From positions 2,003,901 to 2,067,900 of the forward strand of contig NZ_LT977071.1 in assembly GCF_900250075.1 (NCBI RefSeq): 64,000 bases of DNA, read 5' to 3'. Shown one piece after another: positions 9,505 through 19,227 of the stretch. The notes beneath the pieces were generated by a model, which did not search any database, was not told the DNA's origin, and saw only the letters and a program-made list of their open reading frames with translations. The stretch's first letter is position 1, and every line of letters starts with the position of its first letter. Position numbers and translations under genes: made by a program. The stretch comes from Cupriavidus taiwanensis. Its GTDB lineage: Bacteria; Pseudomonadota; Gammaproteobacteria; Burkholderiales; Burkholderiaceae.

Positions 9505-10163
9505 GCTGGAATGCTGTCCCTGTACGCGTGCAGGGCGTCTTCAACGGAATCGAACCAGTGCGCCTGGCCCTGATGCAGCCAGACTGCCGACTGGCAGAAA
9601 TTTTTGAGGGTGGATTCGCTATGCGAGACCATCACCAGGCCTGCACGGCCTGCCAGGTCTTCGAAGGCTTTCTGCGACTTGCGCTTGAACGCTGCGTCGC
9701 CGACGGCCGTCAGTTCATCCACCAGGTAAGTATCGAAATCGAAGGCGAGCGACATGGCGAATGCCAGCCGCGAGCGCATGCCCGACGAATAGGTCTTGAC
9801 CGGATCCTCGAAGGCGTCGTGCAACTCCGAGAACTCGCGCACAAATTCGAGCTTCTCGGCCAGCGCGCCGTGGATGCCGTGGATGCGGCAGACAAACTTG
9901 GTGTTCTGGCGACCGCTCAGCGAGCCCTGGAATCCGCCGCTCAGGCCCAGAGGCCACGACACGCGGCAGTTGCGGACGATGCTGCCACGGTTGGGCTGGT
10001 CGATGCCGCCCACCAGCCGCAGCAGGGTCGACTTGCCCGCGCCGTTCGCGCCGATCAGCGCCACCCGGCTCTTCTGCGGAATCCGGAGCGTCACGCCCTG
10101 CAGCACCCACTTCGAGCCGTGGGTGGTGCGGTAGCGTTTGTGGACATCGGTGATCTCGATCAT
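9501..10163 (-). CDS. kpsT: KpsT capsule ABC transporter ATPase
   Basis: The 220-residue ATPase has Walker A (GANGAGKST), the signature loop YSSGMRSRLAFAM and Walker B (FDTYLVDE). KpsT powers export of the lipid-anchored capsule polymer across the inner membrane with KpsM. The reading frame is open far upstream, but those residues are a shadow of kpsM. The real start is the ATG at 10163 (MIEITDVHKRYRT), which overlaps the kpsM stop as ATGA. Length matches KpsT (about 220). Confidence 0.96.
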   Translation of the reverse strand: MIEITDVHKRYRTTHGSKWVLQGVTLRIPQKSRVALIGANGAGKSTLLRLVGGIDQPNRGSIVRNCRVSWPLGLSGGFQGSLSGRQNTKFVCRIHGIHGALAEKLEFVREFSELHDAFEDPVKTYSSGMRSRLAFAMSLAFDFDTYLVDELTAVGDAAFKRKSQKAFEDLAGRAGLVMVSHSESTLKNFCQSAVWLHQGQAHWFDSVEDALHAYRDSIPA

Positions 10164-10951
10164 TGCGCGGTCAGCCGGGTTGCGTACCGCATATGCATGG
10201 CCAGGCCAAGGAACACCGCGGCCAGCGCGCAGAAAGCCAGATAGCCCAGGCTGATATGCGCTTCGCCGTGATAGGCGGCAAACCAGCCGCTGCGCATCGC
10301 TTCCAGGCCATGCGTGATCGGGTTGACCAGCACCACCTCGCGCATCGCCCGCGGCATGCTCGAGACCGAATACATGACTGCGGAAAGAAAGTAGAGCGGC
10401 GTGAAGACGATGCGTATGAGCTTGCCCAGGCCCGGCAACAGCGTGCCGATGACGGAGAACATCAGGCCCAGGCCCAGCCCGAACGCCCACAGCAGGAAAG
10501 CCGACCACATGACGAGCAGCGGATCGGCGGGCCGCACGTCGATGTCGAGCAGCGCCAGGGCGGCCAGCAGCACGGCGCCGACAATGACATACAGGAAGGC
10601 CTCGACCGTGGCGCGTACCAGCACCGTGTCGACCGGCTGTACCTGGCGGTACGAGAACAAGGCCTGGTTGGCGTTGATGGCTTCCATGCCTCGTTGCGCA
10701 ATATTCCGCACCAGGAAGAAGCCCCACACTCCGACAAGGATGAACATTTCGATGTTCGCGTCCTGCCGGACCTGGTGCCTGAGGACACCGAATACCACCA
10801 TCAGGAAGATGATGTGTGTCGCTGGCTCAAGCAGGATCCAGATCCACGCGGCGCGCGTTCCCGCCAGACGGGCACTGGCCTCGCGGAGAAACAGTGCCTG
10901 CCATACGGACATGGCGATGGAGACGTCCGACCGGACTGGTGTCCGGTTCAT
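10160..10951 (-). CDS. kpsM: KpsM capsule ABC transporter permease
   Basis: The 263-residue ABC-2 type permease has about six hydrophobic segments. It contains LAGTRAAWIWILLEPATH and a late PLYFLSAVMYSVSSMP region typical of KpsM/Wzm proteins. It forms the inner-membrane channel for capsule polymer and pairs with KpsT. As first gene of the minus-strand run, it marks the 5' end of the capsule operon; the next 500 bp upstream hold no gene. The start at 10951 is about 20 residues longer than the shortest KpsM proteins, so a downstream Met (for example MSVWQALFLREA) is possible. Confidence 0.94.
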   Translation of the reverse strand: MNRTPVRSDVSIAMSVWQALFLREASARLAGTRAAWIWILLEPATHIIFLMVVFGVLRHQVRQDANIEMFILVGVWGFFLVRNIAQRGMEAINANQALFSYRQVQPVDTVLVRATVEAFLYVIVGAVLLAALALLDIDVRPADPLLVMWSAFLLWAFGLGLGLMFSVIGTLLPGLGKLIRIVFTPLYFLSAVMYSVSSMPRAMREVVLVNPITHGLEAMRSGWFAAYHGEAHISLGYLAFCALAAVFLGLAMHMRYATRLTAQ

Positions 10952-11462
10952 TGCGGGACGTCATTACCCGATTGCGCTGCCAGGCGGCCTTGCGCCACGC
11001 GCGTTTCACTATTGCCGTCTATTGCGCTCATTGTTGGATTGTTGTGCCGGAGATTAAGGCCGCTCGCCATTTTCGCGAGGCATTGATATTAGCGCGCCAT
11101 AGTAAGCGGCACGATCAACGCCAACAATATCCAACACAAAAATCAGAATTTCCTTAAAAATTCAGTTACATTCTCAGAACAATTCCTGCGTCGAACCTGA
11201 AACGGGACAGGAGTCTTGCTCACCAAAAGAAAAGATCAAATATTTAGAAATAACTCTTTTCTTTGAGCAATCTCAAGGTTTTCTCAAAAATACTGCATGC
11301 GCCGATAAGATTCCGGCCGCGGAATCCGTCGCTTTCACCAAGTGGCCGAGCGCCTCCATGCGGCCGGTTACCGCACAATCAATCGAATCGCGACTTGGAC
11401 TGTGCCCACGCGTGGTGGGCAGGGTTCAGAATTGGCGAGTTAGCGGGCTCGCCGATATGGGG
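10952..11462. promoter_or_regulatory. Gene-free region upstream of the capsule operon
   Basis: This 510-bp stretch separates kpsM from the convergent end of the MBL-fold gene. The part at about 11080-11300 is strikingly A+T-rich for this genome and probably holds the capsule promoter reading leftward. No JUMPstart/ops element (GGCGGTAG) was seen. A 6-bp stem (GGCGAG at 11434-11439, CTCGCC at 11448-11453) lies just past the MBL-fold stop. It lacks a T-run and is at best a weak terminator. Confidence 0.45.
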
Positions 11463-12551
11463 TCACCGCATCCGGTACCAATAGCAACCATCCGCCCCAA
11501 CCTCCCGCACCGCCTCCCCCCGCGCCAGCAAGTAGTTCAAATGCGCAACACTCTCCCCCGTCGCCATCCCCAGCAGCCCGCCACTCCCCGTAATCGGCCG
11601 AGAGAACAATTCCCCAAACACATCCACCGCCCGCCGGGGTTCAGCCAGGGCCCCCCGCAGCCGGTCCAGCGCCTGCACCTGGCTGGCGCGCAGATAGTCG
11701 ATCCGCGCATGCAGGCCGCGGAAGGGTTCGTTGTGCGCGGGCAGCACCAGCACGTCGTCCGGCACGGCGGCGCGGACTTTGTCGAGCGAGGCTAGCCAGT
11801 CGGCCATCGGGTCGGCGTCGGGTTCGGTGGGGAACACGGATACGTTGGACGAGATGCGCGGCAGCACCTGGTCGCCCGATACCAGCAGTTTCAGCGCCGG
11901 GCAGTACAGGCAGGCATGTTCGGGGGAATGGCCGGTGCCGACGATGACCTGCCAGTCGTGTGCGCCGATGCGGACGGTATCGCCGTCGGACAGCCGGCGG
12001 AAGCTTTCCGGCAAGGCGTGCACGTATTTGCCGAAGCCGCCGAAGCGGGTGCGGTACACCTCGATCGCCTCGTCGTCCCAGCCGGCCTTGCGATAGAACG
12101 CGATGGCGTCGTCAGGCGCGGCGCGGCCGGTATCGGCGGCGAGCACGCGGCACATCAGGTATTCGAGCCGCGTCATCCACAGCTGGCAGTCGAACTTGCC
12201 GGTCAGCCAGCCGGCCATGCCAATGTGGTCGGGATGCATATGGGTGACGAACAGGCGGGTCAACCCGCCGTCCAGCGCGCCGCCTTCGGCGAACAGCGCG
12301 CGCCAGGCCTGAGCGGTTTCCGGGGTCTGCAGGCCGGCATCGACCGCTGCCCAGCCGCTGCCGTCGCGGATCGCCCACAGGTTGATATGGTTCAGGCCGA
12401 GCGGCATCGGCATGCGCAGCCACAGTACGCCGGGGGCGACTTCGCGCGCACGGCCGGGTTCGGGGGCGTCACCGCAGGGGTAGTCGAGTTCGGGCTTTTC
12501 GAGGGAGATGGGGGCAGCTGCGAGCGCGATGTCGGGGGATTGGGCGGTCAT
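11463..12551 (-). CDS. MBL-fold metallo-hydrolase
   Basis: The 362-residue protein belongs to the metallo-beta-lactamase superfamily. It has the metal-binding THMHPDHIG motif near residue 110, GTGHSPEHAC (third His), SGDQVLPRIS (bridging Asp) and LPAHNEPFRGLHARI (last His) in the expected order. A C-terminal winged-helix-like tail (about 270-362) is as found in hydrolases of the LACTB2/glyoxalase II-like group. Substrate is unknown; thioester or phosphoester hydrolysis is typical. It stands alone between the capsule operon and the catabolic cluster. The start is chosen at the only upstream ATG, but the ribosome site is poor and a later start is possible. Confidence 0.85.
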   Translation of the reverse strand: MTAQSPDIALAAAPISLEKPELDYPCGDAPEPGRAREVAPGVLWLRMPMPLGLNHINLWAIRDGSGWAAVDAGLQTPETAQAWRALFAEGGALDGGLTRLFVTHMHPDHIGMAGWLTGKFDCQLWMTRLEYLMCRVLAADTGRAAPDDAIAFYRKAGWDDEAIEVYRTRFGGFGKYVHALPESFRRLSDGDTVRIGAHDWQVIVGTGHSPEHACLYCPALKLLVSGDQVLPRISSNVSVFPTEPDADPMADWLASLDKVRAAVPDDVLVLPAHNEPFRGLHARIDYLRASQVQALDRLRGALAEPRRAVDVFGELFSRPITGSGGLLGMATGESVAHLNYLLARGEAVREVGADGCYWYRMR

Positions 12552-12710
12552 CGGTATCTGGGCCGGTGGGCCGGCCGTGCTGTGCGCCGTGGCCGCGGGC
12601 GGCGATGCCCCGGCCCGGCTGCGTTCTGGATAGCTGACACCTTAGCCCAGATGGGCGATTCCTGCTACGCGCGCCCTGCCCCGCCTTGCGCCGCTTGCCA
12701 CGCCACGAAG

Positions 12711-14156
12711 CTAGCGCCCCGGGGCCGGCAGCACCTTGCCCGGATTGAGCAGGTTCAGCGGATCCAGCGCCTGCTTCACCTGCCACATCAGTTCCAGTTC
12801 CACCTGCGACTTGTAGCGCATCAGGTCGTCGCGCTTGGCCACGCCGATGCCATGCTCGGCGGAGATCGAGCCGTTTTCCGCGTGGGCCATGCCGTCAACC
12901 AGCGCGGAGACCGGTTCATACCATTGCGCCAGGAAGTCCCGCGCGAGCTGGTTCTTGGGCCGCAGCGGGTTGAAGTGGACGTTGCCGTCGCCCATATGGC
13001 CGTAGATCACCATGCGCGCATCGGGCACCAGTTCCCGCACCCGTGCCGACGCCTCTTCCACGAACGCGGCGATGCGCGACAGCGGCACCGAGACATCGCA
13101 CTTGATGCTGCCGCCGGTGCGGGTCTGGGCGTCGGAGATCTCTTCCCGGATGCGCCAGAAGGTCTGCGCGTCGGACAGGCTGGCGGCCACGGCGGCGTCC
13201 AGCACCAGGGCCTGGCTGAAGCCCGATTCGAGGATCTCCATCAGCGTGGCGTTGAGGCTTTCGGCGTCGCTGCCTGAGGTCAGCTCGACCAGCACCATCC
13301 AGTCGTGCCCGCCCTGCAGCGGCGAGGCGACGTTGCCGAGGTATTCCAGCACCAGGTCCAGCGCCGGGCGGGAGACCAGTTCGAACGCGGTCACGGCCTG
13401 GCCGGACAGGCGCTTGGCTTCACCGAGCAAGGCGACGGCAGCGGCGGGATCCGGCACCGCGACGAAGGCGACGGCGCTGCTGCGCGGCTGCGGCATCAGC
13501 TTGAGCACGGCGCCGGTAATGATGCCGAGCGTGCCTTCCGCGCCGACGAACAGCTGCTTCAGGTCGTAGCCGGTGTTGTCCTTGCGCAGGCCGCGCAGCG
13601 ACGAATAGATGCGGCCATCGGGCAGCACCACCTCGAGGCCCAGCACCAGGTCGCGCATATTGCCGTAGCGCAGCACCGCGGTGCCGCCGGCATTGGTCGA
13701 CAGGTTACCGCCGATGTGGCACGACCCTTCCGAGCCGATACGCAGCGGAAACAGGCGCTGCTCCGCTTCCGCGGCGCTGCGGGCCGCGCTCAGCGTGACG
13801 CCGGCCTGCACGGTCATGGTGTCGTTGACCGGGTCGATGCCCAGCACACGGTTCATGCGGCTCAGGTTGACGACCACGGCGGTGCCGCTGTCATCCGGCA
13901 CGGCGCCGCCCATCAATGAGGTATTGCCGCCCTGCGGCACCACCGGCACGCGCTGCGCATGGCACCACTGCAGCACGCGACTGACTTCCTCCGTCGAAGC
14001 CGGCAGCACCACCACCTGGGCCTGGCCGCGATAGATGCCGCGATAGTCGGTGACGTAGGCTTGCGTATCGGCCTCGCCGCTGCGGCAGGCGTTGGCGCCG
14101 ACAATGGCCTGCATCGCGCGCAAGGTGGTGTCTGGGGTCGGTAGCTCGGCGGTCAT
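12711..14156 (-). CDS. FAD-linked oxidase (GlcD/D-lactate dehydrogenase family)
   Basis: The 481-residue flavoprotein has an N-terminal FAD-binding PCMH domain (VVPQGGNTSLMGGA; GSEGSCHIGGNLSTNAGG) and a C-terminal FAD-oxidase cap (YGHMGDGNVHFN; SAEHGIGVAKRD). These are hallmarks of D-2-hydroxy-acid dehydrogenases such as glycolate oxidase GlcD and D-lactate dehydrogenase. It oxidises a 2-hydroxy acid to the 2-oxo acid. In this cluster, tartronate, glycerate or a related product of the acid-sugar route is plausible but not proven. I use the Met at 14156 (MTAELPTP); the frame extends 35 residues upstream into the aldolase gene without family similarity. Confidence 0.88.
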   Translation of the reverse strand: MTAELPTPDTTLRAMQAIVGANACRSGEADTQAYVTDYRGIYRGQAQVVVLPASTEEVSRVLQWCHAQRVPVVPQGGNTSLMGGAVPDDSGTAVVVNLSRMNRVLGIDPVNDTMTVQAGVTLSAARSAAEAEQRLFPLRIGSEGSCHIGGNLSTNAGGTAVLRYGNMRDLVLGLEVVLPDGRIYSSLRGLRKDNTGYDLKQLFVGAEGTLGIITGAVLKLMPQPRSSAVAFVAVPDPAAAVALLGEAKRLSGQAVTAFELVSRPALDLVLEYLGNVASPLQGGHDWMVLVELTSGSDAESLNATLMEILESGFSQALVLDAAVAASLSDAQTFWRIREEISDAQTRTGGSIKCDVSVPLSRIAAFVEEASARVRELVPDARMVIYGHMGDGNVHFNPLRPKNQLARDFLAQWYEPVSALVDGMAHAENGSISAEHGIGVAKRDDLMRYKSQVELELMWQVKQALDPLNLLNPGKVLPAPGR

Positions 14157-14181
14157 GGCGATAAGGCGAAGAAAAGTCGGG

Positions 14182-14988
14182 TCAGTACGCGGCGGAAGGC
14201 TTGCTGGCGGCAGCGTCTGCCAGCGGCTCGCGGAACGAAGCGGCAAGCTTGCGCGCGGCATTGGCGTACAACATCACGTCCACGCCCGTGGCCACGAAGG
14301 TGCAGCCCAGGTCGAGGTAGCGGCGCGCGAGCACCGGGTCTGACGTCAGCGTACCGGCGGCCTTGCCGCTGGCGATGATGGTGCGCATTGCGCCTTCGAT
14401 GGCGGCCTGCACGTCGGGATGGCCGGGGCGGCCGCGGTGGCCCATCGAGGCAGCCAGGTCGGCCGGCCCGATGAAGACGCCGTCGACGCCGTCCACCGCG
14501 CAGATCGCTTCCAGGTTCTGCAGCGCGGTGACGGTTTCGGCCTGCACCAGCAGGCAGATTTCGTCGTCGGCCACATCGAGGTAGTCGGTGCGCGCGCTCC
14601 ACTGCGATGCGCGCGCAATGGCGCTGCCCACGCCGCGGATGCCATTGGGCGGGTAGCGCGTGGCACTGACCAGCGCGCGCGCCTGCTCCGCGGTATCCAC
14701 CATCGGCACCAGCAGGCTGCGCGCGCCGATATCGAGCAGCTGCTTGATCAGCGGCACTTCGCCGGCCACGGCGCGCACCACGGGCTGGACCGGATACGCC
14801 GCCACGGCCTGCAGCGCGTGCAGCGTCGAGCGCAGGTCGTTGGGCGCGTGCTCGCCGTCGATCAGCAGCCAGTCAAAGCCGGCGGTGGCCGAGACTTCGG
14901 CCAGGTACGGCGTCGCCATCGACAGCCACAGGCCGATCTGCGCCTGACGCGCGGCCAGTGCGGTCTTGAAAGGATTGTTTGCGGGCAT
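14182..14988 (-). CDS. HpcH/HpaI-family aldolase, GarL-like
   Basis: The 268-residue class II pyruvate aldolase has [27 protein letters not shown] (metal-site Glu), [10 protein letters not shown] and [16 protein letters not shown]. These are the motifs of the HpcH/HpaI/GarL group. Such enzymes split 5-keto-4-deoxy-D-glucarate or related 2-keto acids into pyruvate plus an aldehyde (tartronate semialdehyde for GarL). A GarD-like dehydratase in the same run supports a galactarate/glucarate route. Other HpaI-type substrates cannot be excluded. It is followed after 25 bp by the FAD-linked oxidase. Confidence 0.88.
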   Translation of the reverse strand: MPANNPFKTALAARQAQIGLWLSMATPYLAEVSATAGFDWLLIDGEHAPNDLRSTLHALQAVAAYPVQPVVRAVAGEVPLIKQLLDIGARSLLVPMVDTAEQARALVSATRYPPNGIRGVGSAIARASQWSARTDYLDVADDEICLLVQAETVTALQNLEAICAVDGVDGVFIGPADLAASMGHRGRPGHPDVQAAIEGAMRTIIASGKAAGTLTSDPVLARRYLDLGCTFVATGVDVMLYANAARKLAASFREPLADAAASKPSAAY

Positions 14989-15025
14989 GGGGATTTCCTG
15001 GTGCGAAGAGGATGCGCCGGGCGCT

Positions 15026-16498
15026 TCAGCCTAGCAGGCCCTGGCAAAGGTACTTGGTGTGCATGTAGTCGTCCAGGCCGTGGCGCGAGCCCTCGCGCCC
15101 GTAGCCGGATTCCTTGACGCCGCCGAAGGGCGCCGCCTCGGCCGCGATCGCGCCTTCGTTGATGCCCACCATGCCGGTCTCCAGCGCCTGCGCCACGCGC
15201 CAGATGCGGCGGATGTCGCTGGAGTAGAAATAGGCGGCCAGGCCGAACGGGGTGTCGTTGGCGTCGCGGATCACCTCGGCTTCGTCGCGGAAACGGAAGA
15301 TCGGTGCGACCGGGCCGAAGGTCTCTTCGCACGACAGTTCCATCGCCGGCGTGGCATCGACCAGCACCGTCGGCGCGTAGTAGTGCGGGCCGTCGGCGCT
15401 GCGCACGCGCTTGCCGCCGGTGACCACGCGCGCGCCCCTGGCGACCGCGTCCTCGACATGGCGCGCAATCTTGTCGACGGCGCGCGCATTGATCATCGGG
15501 CCGATCTGTGCGGCGTCCTCGGTGGCGGGGCCGACATGGAGCGCGCCGACGCGCTGTGCCAGGCGTTCGACGAAGGCGTCGTGCACGGCATCATGCACGT
15601 AGACGCGGTTCGGGCACACGCAGGTCTGCCCGCCGTTGCGGAACTTGGATGCCATCAGGCCATCGACCGCGGCATCGAGGTCGGCATCGTCGAAGACGAT
15701 GAACGGCGCGTTGCCGCCCAGTTCCAGCGAGAGCTTCTTCAGCGTCGCCGCGGATTCTCGCGCCAGGTGCTTGCCGACCGGCGTGGAGCCGGTGAATGTG
15801 ACCTTGCGCACGCGGCTGTCTGCCAGCCAGGCGTCGACCACGCCGGGCGTGTGCTCGCGCGAGGCCGTGACGATATTGATCACGCCCGCCGGCACGCCGG
15901 CCTGCTGTGCCAGCCATGCCAGCGCCAGCGCCGTCAGCGGCGTGTCTTCCGCGGGCTTGGCCACCACCGTGCAGCCGGCTGCCAGCGCGGGCGCGATCTT
16001 GCGGGCGATCATCGCCAGCGGGAAGTTCCATGGCGTTATGGCCGCCACCACGCCCACTGGCTCCTTCAGCACCAGCAGCTTGCGGCCCGGCACGGCCTCG
16101 GCGACGATGTCGCCGCAGATGCGCGTGGCTTCCTCGGCAAACCACTCCACGTACGAGGCGCCGTACTGCACCTCGCCGCGCGCCTCCTTCAGCGGCTTGC
16201 CCTGTTCGGTGGAGATGATGCGCGCCAGGTCTTCCTGGTGGTCAAGGATCAGCGCGTGCCAGCGCTTGAGCAATTGCGCGCGTTCGCGCGCGGGCCGGCG
16301 GCTCCATGCCTGGAACGCCGCCGCCGCGGCGTCGGCGGCAAGGCGGGCGTCGCCGGCATCGCTGTCGGCCACGTTGGCAAAGGCCTCGGCGGTGGCCGGA
16401 TCGGTCACGGCAAGGCGCGCACCCAGGCCGGCATCGCGCCACAGGCCGTCAATCAGGTTCTGGCTGCGCAGCAGCGTGGGCTCGGAAAGCGTCAGCAT
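15026..16498 (-). CDS. NAD(P)-dependent semialdehyde dehydrogenase (SSADH family)
   Basis: The 490-residue aldehyde dehydrogenase has the oxyanion/cofactor motif [27 protein letters not shown] (catalytic Glu) and [14 protein letters not shown] (catalytic Cys), plus a [16 protein letters not shown] terminus typical of GabD-type succinate-semialdehyde dehydrogenases. Within an acid-sugar cluster, 2-oxoglutarate semialdehyde or tartronate semialdehyde is an alternative substrate. The gene lies 34 bp downstream of the garD-like gene and 37 bp before the aldolase, clearly in one operon. Note the CVC pair next to the catalytic Cys, a common variation. Confidence 0.9.
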   Translation of the reverse strand: MLTLSEPTLLRSQNLIDGLWRDAGLGARLAVTDPATAEAFANVADSDAGDARLAADAAAAAFQAWSRRPARERAQLLKRWHALILDHQEDLARIISTEQGKPLKEARGEVQYGASYVEWFAEEATRICGDIVAEAVPGRKLLVLKEPVGVVAAITPWNFPLAMIARKIAPALAAGCTVVAKPAEDTPLTALALAWLAQQAGVPAGVINIVTASREHTPGVVDAWLADSRVRKVTFTGSTPVGKHLARESAATLKKLSLELGGNAPFIVFDDADLDAAVDGLMASKFRNGGQTCVCPNRVYVHDAVHDAFVERLAQRVGALHVGPATEDAAQIGPMINARAVDKIARHVEDAVARGARVVTGGKRVRSADGPHYYAPTVLVDATPAMELSCEETFGPVAPIFRFRDEAEVIRDANDTPFGLAAYFYSSDIRRIWRVAQALETGMVGINEGAIAAEAAPFGGVKESGYGREGSRHGLDDYMHTKYLCQGLLG

Positions 16499-16532
16499 CG
16501 ATGTGTTTGCAAAGGGATTGGTGAAACGCGGC

Positions 16533-18080
16533 TCAGCTGACTATGCCGAGATGCCACGGTACGAACTCGTTGTCGCCAAGCCCGAGGAGCTCGCTCTTGG
16601 TCGGCTCGCCCGAGGCAGCGCGCAGGATGTGTTCGAAGATCCGCTGGCCCATCTGCGGCACGCTCAGTTCGCCGTCGAGCACCAGGCCGCAGTTGATGTC
16701 CATGTCTTCTTCAAGCCGGCGGTACATCGCGGAATTCGAGGCCAGCTTGATCGTCGGCGCCGGCTTGGAGCCGAACATGGAGCCGCGCCCGGTGGTAAAG
16801 CAGATCAGGTTGGCGCCGCTGGCGATCTGGCCAGTGACGGCGACCGGGTCATAGCCGGGCGAATCCATGAATACAAAGCCGGCCCGGTCGATCGGCTCGG
16901 CATACTCATAGACCGCCTGCAGCGGCGTGGTGCCGCCCTTCATGGCCGAGCCCAGCGACTTCTCGAAGATGTTGGCCAGGCCGCCCTGCTGGTTGCCGTG
17001 GCCGACCACGCCGTTGAACTGCGCGTTATGGCCCGCCGTGTAGCGCTCCCACCAGGCAAGCCGGTCCAGCAGCTTCTGTCCGACTTCCGGCGTGACCGCG
17101 CGGCGCGTCAGCATGAATTCCACGCCGTGGATCTCCGGGGTTTCGGACAGGATCGCGGTGCCGCCATGGCGCACCAGGATATCCATGGCCGCACCCAGCG
17201 CGGGGTTGGCGCTGATCCCGGAAAAACCATCCGAACCGCCGCACTCCAGCCCGATCTTCAGGTGGCTGGCGGGCACGGGCTGGCGCACCGCGGCGTTGGC
17301 CGCCGGCAGCATCGATTCGATCGCGCGGATCCCCGCCGCGATGGTGGCGCGCGTGCCGCCGGTATCCTGCATCACCAGCGTATGCACCGCGGGCCCCGGC
17401 TCCAGGCCTTGCGATGCCACCAGCGAGTCCACCTGGTTGCGCTCGCAGCCCAGCCCCACGATCAGCACGCCGGCCAGGTTGGGATGGCGCGCATAGCCGG
17501 CCAGCGTGCGACGCAGCACGTCGAAATGCTCGCTGGGCGACGACATGCCGCAGCCGCTGGTCTGTGCAAAGGCGACCACGCCGTCGACATTCGGAAAATC
17601 GGCCAGCCGTTGCGGCGTGAAATGCGCCGCAATCTGGCGGATCACGGTGGACGAGCAATTGACCGACGACAGGATGCCGATGAAGTTGCGCGTGCCGACG
17701 CGGCCATCCGCGCGCACAAGGCCGTTGAAGGTGGCGCGCTGCGCCTGCGGCACGTAGTCGACCGGTCGCACGTCCTGGCAGAAAGCCGGATCGCGATAGA
17801 AGTCGACCAGCGTCAGGTTGTGCGCATGCACGTGGTCGCCCGGCGCGATATCGCGCGCGGCCACGCCAATGACGGTGTCGAACTTGCGCACCGGCGTGCC
17901 GGCCGCGATAGCGCAGGCAGCGATCTTGTGGCCGGCCGGCACCTGTGCGCGCACGCGCACCACGGGATCGGCCAGCTGCTGGCCCAGGCCGAGGTCGCTG
18001 CGTGCAACCAGCACGTTGTCGTTGGGGTGCAGCCGGATGACGGGATTGGATTTCACTGGGTCTTGGGCTTCTCGGGCCAT
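16533..18080 (-). CDS. garD: Galactarate/altronate dehydratase family protein, GarD-like
   Basis: The 515-residue protein has an N-terminal SAF domain (about residues 15-90, VIRLHPNDNVLVA) and a large UxaA/GarD catalytic domain with DGRVGTRNFIGILSSVNCSS, TSGCGMSSPSEHFD and LGCERNQV. The Cys residues are likely metal ligands. The family dehydrates galactarate (GarD) or altronate (UxaA). The GarL-like aldolase and absence of uronate isomerase genes nearby favour galactarate. Its ATG shares one base with the stop of the upstream receptor gene (TGATG), showing tight coupling. Confidence 0.85.
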   Translation of the reverse strand: MAREAQDPVKSNPVIRLHPNDNVLVARSDLGLGQQLADPVVRVRAQVPAGHKIAACAIAAGTPVRKFDTVIGVAARDIAPGDHVHAHNLTLVDFYRDPAFCQDVRPVDYVPQAQRATFNGLVRADGRVGTRNFIGILSSVNCSSTVIRQIAAHFTPQRLADFPNVDGVVAFAQTSGCGMSSPSEHFDVLRRTLAGYARHPNLAGVLIVGLGCERNQVDSLVASQGLEPGPAVHTLVMQDTGGTRATIAAGIRAIESMLPAANAAVRQPVPASHLKIGLECGGSDGFSGISANPALGAAMDILVRHGGTAILSETPEIHGVEFMLTRRAVTPEVGQKLLDRLAWWERYTAGHNAQFNGVVGHGNQQGGLANIFEKSLGSAMKGGTTPLQAVYEYAEPIDRAGFVFMDSPGYDPVAVTGQIASGANLICFTTGRGSMFGSKPAPTIKLASNSAMYRRLEEDMDINCGLVLDGELSVPQMGQRIFEHILRAASGEPTKSELLGLGDNEFVPWHLGIVS

Positions 18081-19084
18081 CAGCTTTGCTGCAGCAGTTC
18101 TTTCAGCTTGAGGCGCTGGATCAGCTGGGTTTCCTGTTCATAGACGCTGGCGACGTACTTCTTGTAGTCGGGCCCGTCCAGGTACATCACGGGCGCGTCC
18201 AGGCGCGCCGCGACCTGCTTGAACTCATTGCTGGCGACCGCTGCGCGGAAGGCGTCGCGTAGCTTTTTCTCGACGGCAGGCGGCAGGCCCTTGGGCGCGC
18301 CGATGCCGTTGGGGGCTTCCACCACCACGTTGTAGCCCAACTCCTTGAGCGTGGGCGTGTCCTTGAAGCGGGTCGCGCGCTGTTCGCCCCAGGTCGCCAG
18401 CAGCCGCAGCTTTCCGGCTTCGACATGCGGCGCCCATGAGCTGGAATCGGCCAGCAGTTCCACCTGCCCGGCCAGCACGTCCTGCAACGCGGCCGCGCCG
18501 CCCTTGTAGGCGATGGCATTGAACTGGATGCCCGCGGCCAGCGCGAACTGCTCCATGCCGACATGGGTGGCGCCGCCGATGCCGGCGTGCGCATAGGTGA
18601 TCTTGCCGGGGCTGGCCTTGGCGGCGGCCACCACATCCTGCAGCGTCTTGTAGCGCGAGTTGGCCGGCACCGCGATGCCGAAGGTCTGACCCGAGGTGCG
18701 GGCCAGGTAGGTCAGCTCGGTGCGGGGGTCCAGTTGCAGCATGCCGAGCTGCGCGAAGCGCGTCACCGAAATCGGAATCTGGCCGATGGTGTAGCCGTCG
18801 GGATTGGCGCGCGCCAGCGCCTTGGTGCCGATCATGCCGGACGCGCCGGCGCGGTTCTCCACCACGATCGACTGCTTGAGGATGCCGCCGGCCACCTGGC
18901 ACAGCGCGCGCATCGACTGGTCGGCGGTGCCGCCGACCGGCCACGGGCAGATAAAGGTGATGGGACGCTGGGGGTACTGGTCGGCCAACGCGCGCGTGGC
19001 TGGCAACAGTACGCCGGCGGCACCCGCGGCGGCTCCGATGAGCAGGCGGCGGCGCTTGGCATCGATGGGGAATGCTTGAGTCAT
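18080..19084 (-). CDS. Bug/TctC-family periplasmic solute-binding receptor
   Basis: The 334-residue protein has a twin-arginine-like, hydrophobic signal (KRRRLLIGAAAGAAGVLL, cleaved near ALA-DQYPQRP). The Bug hallmark follows: YPQRPITFICPWPVGGTADQ, then ENRAGASGMIGTKALARANPDGYT and YAHAGIGGATHVGMEQFA. Bug proteins bind organic acids in the periplasm and often act without dedicated TctAB membrane genes; none are present here. It is first in the catabolic operon, so the ligand is probably the acid sugar or its breakdown product. It faces the LysR gene across 143 bp. Confidence 0.92.
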   Translation of the reverse strand: MTQAFPIDAKRRRLLIGAAAGAAGVLLPATRALADQYPQRPITFICPWPVGGTADQSMRALCQVAGGILKQSIVVENRAGASGMIGTKALARANPDGYTIGQIPISVTRFAQLGMLQLDPRTELTYLARTSGQTFGIAVPANSRYKTLQDVVAAAKASPGKITYAHAGIGGATHVGMEQFALAAGIQFNAIAYKGGAAALQDVLAGQVELLADSSSWAPHVEAGKLRLLATWGEQRATRFKDTPTLKELGYNVVVEAPNGIGAPKGLPPAVEKKLRDAFRAAVASNEFKQVAARLDAPVMYLDGPDYKKYVASVYEQETQLIQRLKLKELLQQS

Positions 19085-19170
19085 TTGCGGGTGTCTCCGA
19101 TGTTTTGATTATCGGCGCGGCCGGCGCTGCCAGCCTCGTCATGCCTGCATTCTGTGGGCGCAGGTCATAA

Positions 19171-19194
19171 CAATCCAATCGTAAATTGGCATTG
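19171..19194. promoter_or_regulatory. LysR-type operator in divergent promoter region
   Basis: CCAAT (19175-19179) and ATTGG (19185-19189) form a perfect inverted repeat around a 5-bp A+T-rich centre. The flanking CAAT and CATTG extend the symmetry with a one-base offset. It fits the T-N11-A rule for LysR binding sites. Its place between the receptor gene and lysR, 34 bp before the lysR start, suggests it controls both. Confidence 0.5.
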
Positions 19195-19227
19195 CTTCAT
19201 AACCTTCTGGTTAGCTAGACTGCGGGC

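Noticed and set aside
10952..11462. JUMPstart/ops antitermination element before the capsule operon
   Set aside because: I looked for GGCGGTAG on the capsule strand and did not find it.
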